This document shows positions 10,811 to 17,988 of a DNA stretch of 25,528 nucleotides, in pieces. Every line of letters starts with the position of its first letter. Positions within the stretch are counted from its first letter, which is position 1. The notes beneath the pieces were generated by a model. That model did no database searches and had not been told where the DNA came from. It saw only the letters and a list, made by a program, of their open reading frames with translations. Made by a program: the position numbers and the translations under genes. Origin of the DNA: Scytonema sp. UIC 10036 (GTDB lineage: Bacteria; Cyanobacteriota; Cyanobacteriia; Cyanobacteriales; Nostocaceae); assembly GCF_009725235.1 (NCBI RefSeq), contig NZ_WJFC01000191.1, forward strand, positions 1 to 25,528, in the 5' to 3' direction.

Positions 10811-11144
10811 GAAAAATAAAATAAACGCGTAGCAACTCTATTAGCTCTTGTGCGACTCTCATCTGGAACAGCACAATTACTTCTGTTGCCCAGAATAGCT
10901 GATTTCTTAAAATAAAATTAGAGCAAGAGCAAGAGGCAACAAGGTTGGGTTACTGGGGAAACAGCTTTCTACCAAAGCCGCTATCTGTATAAAGCCTAAA
11001 GGAAACAGGGGCAAATAAGAAAAAAGAGTAAAATATAGAAGAAGGATAAATACTTTAAGTTTCATTTCTACTTATTACTTTTACCTTTGACTCAAAACGA
11101 ACATTTCTGATAAATTTATCAAAATTTGTAATTAAGAGGTATAA

Positions 11145-11811
11145 ATGAATATATCGGCTTTTAACAAAGAAAAAAATCAATACAGATTAATTAAAGAAAA
11201 AGACAAATCAAATTGCAGAGTGATAATAGAGAGAATAGTACAAACTTTTCAGACATGACATTTGATAAGTATATTTTTGGAATTCCGATAGAGCCGAGTC
11301 GCTATTTTTATAGATGGAGCCAACTTATTTCATGCAGGTTTACAACTGAACATTGAAATTGATTATGCAAAATTGCTTTGTTGTTTAACGGAGAATGCAG
11401 GCTTTTGCGTGCTTTTTTCTACACGGGTGTCGATCGCAATAATGAGAAACAACAGGTTTTTTACTCTGGATGCGGCGAAATGGCTATCGTGTAGTCAGTA
11501 AAGATCTTGTTCTACTTCCGATGGTTCTAAAAAAGCCAATTTGGACGTAGAAATTGCTGTGGATATGCTAAATTTAGCTCCTTATTATGACACCGCTGTA
11601 TTGGTGAGTGGTGATGGAGATTTAGCATACGCTTTAATGCTCTCACTTACCAGGGAATTCGAGTTGAAGTTGTTAGCATACGGCAATGACAAGCGATAGT
11701 TTAATTGATGTTGCTGACTACTTTGTTGACATAGAGCATCTCAAACAATACATACAAAAAGATTCAAATTTTTGCTATAGTTACCGCCCATTGTCGAATT
11801 CTAATTTCTGA
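11145..11811 (+). pseudogene. LabA-like NYN-domain (DUF88) protein, frameshifted (right-arm copy)
   Basis: This is a NYN/PIN-like nuclease-fold protein of the cyanobacterial LabA family; LabA acts in KaiC-dependent circadian output in Synechococcus. ATG at 11145 has AAGAGG five bases upstream. About 52 poorly conserved, charged residues precede the domain. The conserved acidic motifs are all visible across frames: FIDGANLF, then YTGVDRN, LDVEIAVDM and VSGDGDLAYA, with the C-terminal SDSLIDVADYF. The frame is lost just before FIDGANL and near 11400, 11455, 11632 and 11686. The left arm repairs the 11632 break (AVNALTY). The gene is monocistronic-looking, with a terminator-like hairpin about 120 nt downstream. 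The intact gene would encode about 222 residues. Other paralogues probably exist, so orthology to labA is not certain. Confidence 0.85.
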
Positions 11812-11933
11812 TTTCTCGCTAGCAGCAGCTCCTACAACTCCTTGCTTTTCTCTGCTATTCAGGAAGCAACAGCTAACATATATACTCCCTTTAAGTAGAA
11901 AGAGATCGTTAAACGGAAAATATGCTGCTTAGC

Positions 11934-11964
11934 AAAACCCGGTTTTCCAAAGAAACCGGGTTTT
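11934..11964 (+). terminator. Terminator-like hairpin after the NYN gene (right arm)
   Basis: AAAACCCGGTTT (11934-11945) pairs with AAACCGGGTTTT (11953-11964), a 12-bp stem with a 7-nt loop whose 3' side ends in a T tract. It lies about 120 nt after the NYN stop. A-T symmetry means it could also work on the other strand. Mirror: 3588-3618. Confidence 0.65.
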
Positions 11965-12047
11965 AATATGTCATGGTCAGTGAGTTATTAATTATACTGA
12001 AAGCTTTATAGTTAGCAAACAAGACTGTTGAAGCATACATCTCAAGC

Positions 12048-12255
12048 CAATACTGCGTAGGTTTTGCATAAAAATACGAAATTACGTAGGTTGGGAGCCA
12101 GATCTGATAGCGAAGCGTGGCGCGAATGCGCCATAGGAGGGTTTCCTCCGCACCTTTACTGGCGTTTGAGGAACGAAACCCAACATTTATCAGCATTTGT
12201 TGGTAACGCTCGTGCTCAACCCAACCTATTATTTCCCAAACACTACGTAGTATTG
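12048..12255. mobile_element. MITE-like element with terminal inverted repeats (right arm)
   Basis: A 208-bp element with no coding capacity. Its ends are imperfect inverted repeats: CAATACTGCGTAGGTTTTG at 12048-12066, and the complement of CAATACTACGTAGTGTTTG at 12237-12255 (16 of 19 match). It is flanked by a direct repeat CATCTCAAGC (12038-12047 and 12256-12265), which looks like a 10-bp target-site duplication. The interior carries two common-looking cyanobacterial repeat motifs: GCGCCATAGGAGGGTTTCCT and GAGGAACGAAACCCAAC. The latter also occurs alone at 17761-17794. A non-autonomous insertion is the best reading; its transposase family is not identifiable here. Confidence 0.65.
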
Positions 12256-12265
12256 CATCTCAAGC

Positions 12266-12634
12266 GAGAGTCCTTCATATCTACTTAACTTACGGTATAT
12301 AAATTTTTTAGAAAAGTTTAAAATTTGGACGATCGCGTCAATAAGATTGTTACGATTAACCATAATATCAGTTGAATAGAAAAAATATACAAATAAGGTT
12401 GTGATGATGAATCAGTGAAATTCCGGAAAAGCAGGAAAAGCCTGAAAAACAAGTAGAACTACGGTTTAGATGTTGCAATCGATATATTAGTAATTGTATA
12501 AATAATAAGTAAATACTGAGCCCTTAAATTTAGACGTATAGTCCTTATTTCTAACTTCCAGCGCCGAGCGATCTCTCTGATAGCAGACTGAATGTCTTAT
12601 TTCTGAATCCTAGATAACAAAAGGAGTGTCTACA
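12266..12634. other. Gene-free spacer, right arm
   Basis: AT-rich sequence between the MITE-like element and the small membrane gene. It has a HIP1-like GATCGCG near 12331 but no credible gene. Short open frames in the mirror region (2918-3287) are not kept in this arm. The last 20 bases carry the ribosome-binding site of the next gene. Confidence 0.55.
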
Positions 12635-12889
12635 GTGAATAAGATGCAAATTGCATTGGTTATTACTTACCTTTTTATGACTGGCTATTTTTTTATCAAC
12701 TGGTTTAAGATTTAGTCTCAGCCATTCCCATTCTTCCCAGAGATAAATTCTTATCATTCATTATGTTTATTATCACAACTGCTTTATGGCCTTTTTGTGA
12801 TTCCTCTGTCTTGCCTAAAGATGGTGAAGACAAGGAAAGTAGAGTTTAGTACGGTTATTCCCATTTCTTGTTATGGTTTCTGCGTTTAG
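12635..12889 (+). pseudogene. Small hypothetical membrane protein, frameshifted (right-arm copy)
   Basis: GTG at 12635 follows AAGGAG with an 8-nt spacer, a near-ideal ribosome-binding site. The first 24 codons (MNKMQIALVITYLFMTGYFF) form a transmembrane helix. The frame breaks after INWF because of an extra T near 12703, which the left arm lacks, and again near 12727. It then continues as LPRDKFLSFIMFIITTALWP, a second hydrophobic helix. A run of T near 12794 breaks it once more in both arms. Combining the arms gives a two-helix protein of about 84 residues ending SCYGFCV. This shape is common among conserved cyanobacterial hypothetical proteins, but I cannot name a function. Confidence 0.62.
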
Positions 12890-13098
12890 TCTTGCATTCT
12901 ACATAGCTAAGTTTTACAGGTGTATAGATTCTATTGAACGCAATCTGTTTTGTGTTTATACTATGTTATGGTAAGTTTTGTATAAACAGTAAAAAAATTA
13001 ACATTTAAAAAAGTTCCTCTTTTTGACTCGGCTTCTCGGATGTGTTGATTAAGCTCTCAATTACAATGAGTGAAGTGTTGTGATTTTGGGATAGAGGC

Positions 13099-13379
13099 AT
13101 GAGAGTTTGGCTGGCTTGCTTTCTGGTACTGTTTGCTTTAGCAGAGTTTTTTGACTGGATTAAAGAAATTTCAGTTGCCTCTACCGATATATATTTTGGG
13201 AGGGGCATTTTAGCGTTGCGTCCAACTACGACAAACTTTTTGAATCCTACTTTAGTCATGCTATTGGTGAAGCGACTTTAGAACAGCCTCCCCAACCCCA
13301 CTTAGATTCGTCACTTGAAGAATATCCTTATTCCATCTCCCTAAGAATTCTCCGCTCTTCAAAATTCTCAGAAATCTGA
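13099..13379 (+). pseudogene. Small hypothetical membrane protein near bioF, frameshifted (right-arm copy)
   Basis: ATG at 13099 starts MRVWLACFLVLFALAEFFDW, one N-terminal membrane helix. The right arm shifts frame near 13168 (an extra A in AAAGAAATTTC), and both arms lose the frame again near 13190. The repaired product continues FQLPLPIYILGGAFLALASN and then YDKLFESYFSHAIGEATLEQ, with an acidic tail ending FSEI (about 93 residues). Proteins of this pattern, two helices with a PIYILGGAFLA-type motif, look like a conserved cyanobacterial family of unknown function. It lies two genes upstream of bioF. Confidence 0.65.
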
Positions 13380-13528
13380 AATAGAAGTTAATTGCTGTTA
13401 CGTGGTGCGTGTCAACATGCTGGGCTTCGCTACATCAAGTGCAAAGACGCTATAGTGCTGAGCATATGGAGTCTTAGCCCTTATAGGCGAAATAGGAATT
13501 CCTCACTCCCGCGTCAAAGCACGTCAGC

Positions 13529-13710
13529 ATGGCTTTAGAAAGTTTGAAGTTGGAAACTCTCCAGTTAATGTTATGCATCGATATCAAGTTGCTGTTTTTC
13601 TCACGGCAGTCCGCAACGTGAGGACATCGAAGCATTCCGGGAACAGTTTATCAATGGGTTGGGCTACTGTCCTCAAACTCTGGCTTGATACGTGTAATAC
13701 CACAACTTAG
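13529..13710 (+). pseudogene. Right-arm copy of the 60-residue ORF, frameshifted
   Basis: Image of 1846-2028. A missing G near 13548, a base change near 13595 (GTTTTT for GTTGTT) and an extra T near 13650 break the frame. If the right-arm reading at 13650 is the correct one, the protein would end about ten residues earlier. Confidence 0.3.
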
Positions 13711-13807
13711 CTTGAGCATATCGGCAAAACTATAACAACGTTTTTTATAGTAGTTTTCATGAATATTATCTTATCTTGGAGGGAAAACAAACACCCCTCT
13801 GTTCACT

Positions 13808-14949
13808 ATGTCTGGTAACCCTTATACGTGGTTGGAACAATCCTAGAAACTATTCACCGTGCTAACTGGTATCGTACTGTACAAACTATCCAAAGTCGCC
13901 CTGGTGCCACAGTTGTTTTGGAAGGACGAGAGGTCATAAATTTTGCTAGTAACGATTATTTGGGACTCGCAGGTGATGAACGCCTCGTGATGGCAGCAGC
14001 AGCAGCAGTGAAAGAATTTGGTACTGGTAGTACGGGTTCGAGGTTACTTAGCGGACATCGCCAACTGCATAGAGATTTGGAAGAAGCGATCGCATTCCTT
14101 AAACAAACAGAGGATGCAGTCGTTTTCAGTTCGGGTTTATTTGACAAATTTGGGCGTTATCAATGCACTAGTAGGCAAGCGAGATTTAATTTTATCCGAT
14201 CGATATAACCATTCCAGTTTAAAAAATGGGCAACTCTCACTGGTGCTGCATCATAGAATACGTCACTGTCATGTTGAAGATTTAAAAACTCAATTGAGTC
14301 AATATCGGCAAAACTATCGACGTTGCCTAATTCTTAGCGATAGTGTCTTTAGCATGGATGGCGATTTATGTCCTTTACCTGCGCTCTAGAGCTAGCTGAG
14401 CAATTTGGTTGTATGTTACTTTTAGATGAAGCCCATGCCACTGGAGTACTTGGAGAAACTGGTGCGGGTTGTGTTGAACATTTTGGGTGTAGGGGAAAAC
14501 AGTTAATTCAAATTGGCACTTTAAGTAAAGCCTTGGGTAGTTTGGGTGGCTATGTAGCAGGAAGTGCAACTTTAATCGATTACTTGAGAAACCGCGCTCC
14601 AGTTGGATTTATACTACAGCGCTGTCACCTGCTGATACTGCAGCAGCCCTAGCAGCAATAAAAATAGTTTTGGAGGAACCGCCACGCCGTATCCGGTTAT
14701 GGCAAAACGTTGCTTACCTCAAACAACAAGTGCAACAACAGCTACTCAACTTGAAATTGCTACCTTCTGAGTCGCCCATCTTGTGCTTTCAATTGTCAAA
14801 TCCAGGCGATGCTTTGAAAATGGGGAGCATCTTAAATCATATGCATTTTGCCCCTGCTATTCGTCCCCCTACCGTCCCACCAGTCGGATACGGATTTCTG
14901 TGATGGCAACTCACAACTCGAACATATTCAGAAGTTAGTAGAAGCGTGA
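13808..14949 (+). pseudogene. bioF: 8-amino-7-oxononanoate synthase, frameshifted (right-arm copy)
   Basis: BioF is a PLP-dependent enzyme that condenses pimeloyl-ACP with L-alanine to give 8-amino-7-oxononanoate, the first committed step of biotin ring assembly. The start ATG at 13808 reads [12 protein letters not shown], typical of cyanobacterial BioF. Family motifs follow across frames: [42 protein letters not shown], then [12 protein letters not shown] and the PLP-lysine region [17 protein letters not shown], and finally RPPTVP and the C-terminal [11 protein letters not shown]. Length is about 380 codons, normal for the family. Breaks shared by both arms lie near 13842 (missing base) and 14136 (extra T). 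Others fall near 14261, 14386, 14610, 14830 and 14916. The usual gene order is otherwise kept. The organism probably has a working copy, and this one is likely a sequencing casualty. Confidence 0.93.
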
Positions 14950-14967
14950 CGGAAATCACCTAACAGT

Positions 14968-15002
14968 GACACTTGACACTTGACTAATGACCAATGACCA
15001 AT
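14968..15002. repeat. Heptanucleotide tandem repeat, right arm
   Basis: Five 7-mers in a row: GACACTT twice, GACTAAT once, GACCAAT twice. Short heptamer repeats in spacers are typical of heterocystous cyanobacteria. The mirror is 556-590 (ATTGGTC, ATTGGTC, ATTAGTC, AAGTGTC, AAGTGTC). Confidence 0.8.
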
Positions 15003-15558
15003 AACTGGTAAGTTGGGGTAGCATAGCTGTCTTCATTTAACCCCCAACTCCTCTATTTTCAAGTCATAATTTTTCTATTAAAAAAAAATATTCAAGAAGA
15101 TATAAGACGGTGTTTGTTGAAGCCAGAAATTCACTTCATCACGGCATCGCCAATCACATCTTAATAGAATTTTATGTGTTCCAAGAAATAACAACAAAGT
15201 TATTAGCTTTTGAAAAAAGCTTTTGGAGAAATTATTATAAAGTTAACTTTTAAACTTGATGTCAGTAGTCCAAAATTGACTTTACAATTTGGCACTTGAC
15301 ACGCAAATCCTTACGCAACAGTAATTTTGACAAAAAGCTCAGCAGTGATTATACTTGTAATTATTAAGCATAATTAATTTCTTCAAAAATAAAAATTGGA
15401 AAAGCTTTATTTTTAGTTTGCATCAGGGCGATCTCTATAAATTTGTCTTTATATTTCTAAAAACTCATTTGTTTTTATACGGAGAAATAATATTAAAATG
15501 CTACATTAGTTTTATAGAAGCTAGCTTTATTTTATACATTCTTTTAAAGATTTATATG
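15003..15558. other. Gene-free outer end of the right arm
   Basis: AT-rich spacer between bioF and the exported-protein operon. I see no gene, clear terminator or RNA. The mirror sequence is 1-555. Identity with the left arm ends at about 15558, which is where base 1 of the window pairs. Confidence 0.6.
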
Positions 15559-15685
15559 GAAATTCATGTAAATCCGGAAAGACTATCTGCATAATTGGAT
15601 CAAGAAATGTGAAACCAAATATGAACGCTTACTCACAAAAAAAGCAGATAACCTGCAATTTATTTATTTATAAGGAAAAAAACAC

Positions 15686-16336
15686 ATGAATAATATGCTT
15701 GTTCATCTGTTTAGTACATTTGTTTTTTCAGTATCTACATTAGCTGTTATGTCTAATGTTTCAATAGCACAAGAAGCTAGAGTAGCCCCTCAAGAAAAAA
15801 CAGCACAAAAGATTTGTGCCTTTGATACAGTAGAAAATTTGTTGCCTCCCATACAAAGCCAGCAAAACCCATCCACACTTGGTTACCTTGCACAACAAGG
15901 CTTTACAGAAAACGCAGATGGTTCTTGGTCTTGTTATGCGAGCGATCCCAGAAAACAGGGACGTTACTACACTCTCTTAAAAGTTCAGCAAGTAGACGGG
16001 AAGCTAGTGGCTACTTCCTTTTTAGAAGAAGGCAGTCTGATGGAGGGACAACGAAATCGCAGCTTGGAACTGTTTATGCTCCTCATTCAGAATCATATGA
16101 AAGCAAAACAGGACAATCTTCAGAGTATACAGAGGTATTTAGGAACCTTTATTTCTTTGATTGAAGAAGGCAAGGTACAAGCTTCTCCCCGTGGCTATCT
16201 CTTCGATCAACCCAATCGTGCATTTGTTCTATACCATCCTGTGAAAGGGGAAAAACTTAAGGGAACGGGAATAACAATAAATATCAATTCCCCTCAAAAT
16301 TTGAATTCTGCCACAGTCTCTTCAACTGGATCTTAA
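15686..16336 (+). CDS. Exported hypothetical protein, 216 residues
   Basis: ATG at 15686 is preceded by AAGGA at a good distance. Residues 1-28 are a signal peptide (hydrophobic FSTFVFSVSTLAVMS, likely cleavage after SIA). The mature part has two cysteines (Cys44 and Cys83) that could form a disulfide. It contains a compact mixed region (LGYLAQQGFTENADGSWSCY), a helical segment (about residues 120-150) and a Ser/Asn/Thr-rich tail. I do not recognise the family. It is the first gene after the palindrome and is unbroken. Only 17 nt separate it from the PEP-CTERM gene, so the two are probably co-transcribed and act together outside the cytoplasm. Confidence 0.85.
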   Translation: MNNMLVHLFSTFVFSVSTLAVMSNVSIAQEARVAPQEKTAQKICAFDTVENLLPPIQSQQNPSTLGYLAQQGFTENADGSWSCYASDPRKQGRYYTLLKVQQVDGKLVATSFLEEGSLMEGQRNRSLELFMLLIQNHMKAKQDNLQSIQRYLGTFISLIEEGKVQASPRGYLFDQPNRAFVLYHPVKGEKLKGTGITININSPQNLNSATVSSTGS

Positions 16337-16353
16337 TTGCTTAATGGAGGTGA

Positions 16354-17691
16354 ATGTCCTTGAAAAAATCAACAGTTAAATCAATCGCTTTTGCAGTCTC
16401 ATCGTTAGCAGCAGTTGTGACTGCACCTCAAGAAGCCTCAGCCGAGCTGAACGTTGGACCTTATGGAATTCAAAATGGTTTAGAAGGAAATTATCTCCAT
16501 TACCAGCTTTCCGGACAGGATTTACGCAAAATGCAAGGCATTGCATCTTGTACTTCAGGGTTTGGACCTTCCTGTAACAAAACGGGAGCAATACTCCAGC
16601 AATTACTTGAAGCTAACAATGGACCTACTACTGACCAATTGCTGATGCGTGCAGCTGGTGGAGAAAAGAATTTTGGTTTATTTTCAAGTTATTTCAACAA
16701 TAAGCCCGAATTGAAACAGATTCCGTTTGCTTCATTTTGGCGAAACGATGACCCTTTCATCATGGATGGACATCGATACCTTTTGGGGTATGCAGCTAGC
16801 AGAGAACCATTACAGGGTTTGGGATCGGTTACCCAGAAATTTTACTGGGCACCTGTGGGGGGAAACGGGAATTCTTTAAGTCCTCGCAATGCCTTGTTGA
16901 ATTTCAAATATGCCTATGGACGTGTGTTGATGGAGGAAGTTGCTAAAATTCCCAATCTTAAGCAGCAATTGCACGCTTTGGGGTTAGAACCACAGGCGGA
17001 AAATTATTACTGGGCGCACATTTCTCATGCAATGGATGCTTTAAACAGTGGAAATGAAGCGCAGCTCCAACAAAGCCTTCTTCAAGTTCTCTCCATGCCT
17101 TACCAAGGGCAAGGTGGTGGCGAAGATATGGGACGTCCAAATTTACAAGTTGCTTATGGTGAAACAGGCGACGATCTTGGTGGAACAACTCTTTTAGGGG
17201 AAGTTGTTGACTTGGAGTCTTCGGTATTGACATTAGAGCCAGATATAGGAGGAGAAGTTGTTTCTTACCTCTCAGCCGGAGAAGTTTTTGAAGAGGGTAA
17301 TAGTTTTAATCCCATCCCTCTAGCTGCTTTGTTGCTACCTCTGTTTTTTCTATTTGGCGGCGATGGAGATGATTCTTCTACGACAGCGTCTAATCCTATT
17401 CCCACACCTGACGTTAGCCAACCTCCTTCTGTAGGTACCCCTCCTGTAGGAAATCCTCCTGTAGGAAATCCTCCTGTGGGCAATCCTCCTGTGGGCAATC
17501 CTCCTGTGGGAACTCCTCCTGGGGGAACTCCTCCTGTAGGAAATCCTCCTGTGGGAACTCCTCCTGTGGGCAATCCGCCTCCTGATGTGAAGCAGGTACC
17601 AGAACCATCAACAATAACACCTTACGTATTGCTAGCTTTAATCATGTTTGTTTTCACTGGAAAACAGTGGCGCAAACAAGCAAAAAGTTAA
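16354..17691 (+). CDS. PEP-CTERM sorting-domain protein with PPVGN/T repeat linker
   Basis: An exported protein of about 445 residues. The signal peptide ends at EASA (residue 30). Residues 31-260 are an unrecognised domain with two cysteines (Cys66 and Cys74). A hydrophobic stretch IPLAALLLPLFFLF (about 321-334) is followed by an Asp-rich patch and about ten PPVGN/PPVGT pentapeptides (361-411). The C-terminus is a classic PEP-CTERM tripartite signal: VPEPST at 415, a hydrophobic helix, and a basic tail ending KQWRKQAKS. Such proteins are normally processed by an exosortase, and none is in this window. The Shine-Dalgarno GGAGG (16346-16350) is only 3 nt from the ATG at 16354 but 9 nt from an in-frame TTG at 16360. 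The real start may be that TTG, giving MKKSTVKSIAF. Confidence 0.88.
   Translation: MSLKKSTVKSIAFAVSSLAAVVTAPQEASAELNVGPYGIQNGLEGNYLHYQLSGQDLRKMQGIASCTSGFGPSCNKTGAILQQLLEANNGPTTDQLLMRAAGGEKNFGLFSSYFNNKPELKQIPFASFWRNDDPFIMDGHRYLLGYAASREPLQGLGSVTQKFYWAPVGGNGNSLSPRNALLNFKYAYGRVLMEEVAKIPNLKQQLHALGLEPQAENYYWAHISHAMDALNSGNEAQLQQSLLQVLSMPYQGQGGGEDMGRPNLQVAYGETGDDLGGTTLLGEVVDLESSVLTLEPDIGGEVVSYLSAGEVFEEGNSFNPIPLAALLLPLFFLFGGDGDDSSTTASNPIPTPDVSQPPSVGTPPVGNPPVGNPPVGNPPVGNPPVGTPPGGTPPVGNPPVGTPPVGNPPPDVKQVPEPSTITPYVLLALIMFVFTGKQWRKQAKS
17439..17580 (+). repeat. 15-bp tandem coding repeats (PPVGN/T linker)
   Basis: About nine to ten copies of a 15-bp unit CCTCCTGTRGGNAAT/ACT inside the PEP-CTERM gene. 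Units differ at third codon positions (GTA/GTG, GGA/GGC) and in Asn or Thr as the last residue. One unit has GGG instead of GTG (Gly for Val). Copy number could vary between strains. Confidence 0.85.
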
Positions 17692-17760
17692 GTTTCTTCA
17701 CTTGGGATAAAGTGTTTAGTTTAAACTCCAGTACAAGGCTGAGACATAAATTCCAAAACA

Positions 17761-17794
17761 CGTAGGTTGGGTTGAGGAACGAAACCCAACTACC
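17761..17794. repeat. Small hairpin repeat related to the MITE-like element interior
   Basis: GTTGGGTT (17766-17773) and AACCCAAC (17783-17790) form a stem around GAGGAACGA. The same GAGGAACGAAACCCAAC core occurs inside the MITE-like element at 12165-12184. This looks like a dispersed intergenic repeat. The rest of the 297-nt spacer 17692-17988 has a HIP1 site (GCGATCGC, 17895) and no gene. Confidence 0.6.
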
Positions 17795-17988
17795 AAAATT
17801 CTTATCCCTTGTAGTATTGAAAACACATTAACACCACATAAGAGTTGTGCAGTTCCCCAATTTGTAAAGTTGTGTAACGCATTTCTCATTTAATGCGATC
17901 GCCAAAAATAGCCACCAGAATCTGGTAATGTGACTGGAGTTGAGTCTATCATTTTACTGAGTAGATCAATACATTCCACAAACATTAA

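Larger units (their letters stand above)
10089..11144. other. Gene-free spacer, right arm (about 1.06 kb)
   Basis: No convincing coding sequence is seen between the kinase stop and the NYN gene. It is AT-rich and holds a stem-flanked element (10305-10393), a short palindrome GACTGCTGCCAGCAGTC (10712-10728) and an 8-bp-stem hairpin (10790-10810). The mirror region is 4412-5466. The size and structure leave room for a small RNA, but nothing identifies one. Confidence 0.6.
1..15558. repeat. Giant near-perfect palindrome, two arms of about 7.76 kb
   Basis: The left arm (1-7763) reads as the reverse complement of the right arm (7793-15558). The axis is at about 7778 and the unpaired loop is 29 nt (7764-7792). 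Next to the loop, CTTAAA (7758-7763) pairs with TTTAAG (7793-7798), and ACTACT (7750-7755) pairs with AGTAGT (7801-7806). The match then continues through every landmark to base 1, which pairs with about 15558. Differences are mostly single-base indels plus a few substitutions. The left arm runs off the window edge, so its outer limit is unknown. Palindromes this long with so short a loop are normally unstable in bacteria, so a fold-back read or assembly artefact is more likely than a real structure. Confidence 0.96.

Noticed and set aside
13535..13700. HGSPQRED resembles the SHGSRDPR motif of CbiX/SirB sirohydrochlorin chelatases
   Set aside because: The surrounding residues and the 60-residue length do not fit that family; a short motif match only.
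1..15558. CRISPR array, prophage or toxin-antitoxin system within the palindrome
   Set aside because: No regular spacer-repeat structure, phage structural genes or toxin pair seen; all strong coding signals belong to the genes listed.
17265..17620. Minus-strand open frames rich in Pro, Gly, Glu and Gln
   Set aside because: These are antisense images of the PPVGN/T repeats in the PEP-CTERM gene.
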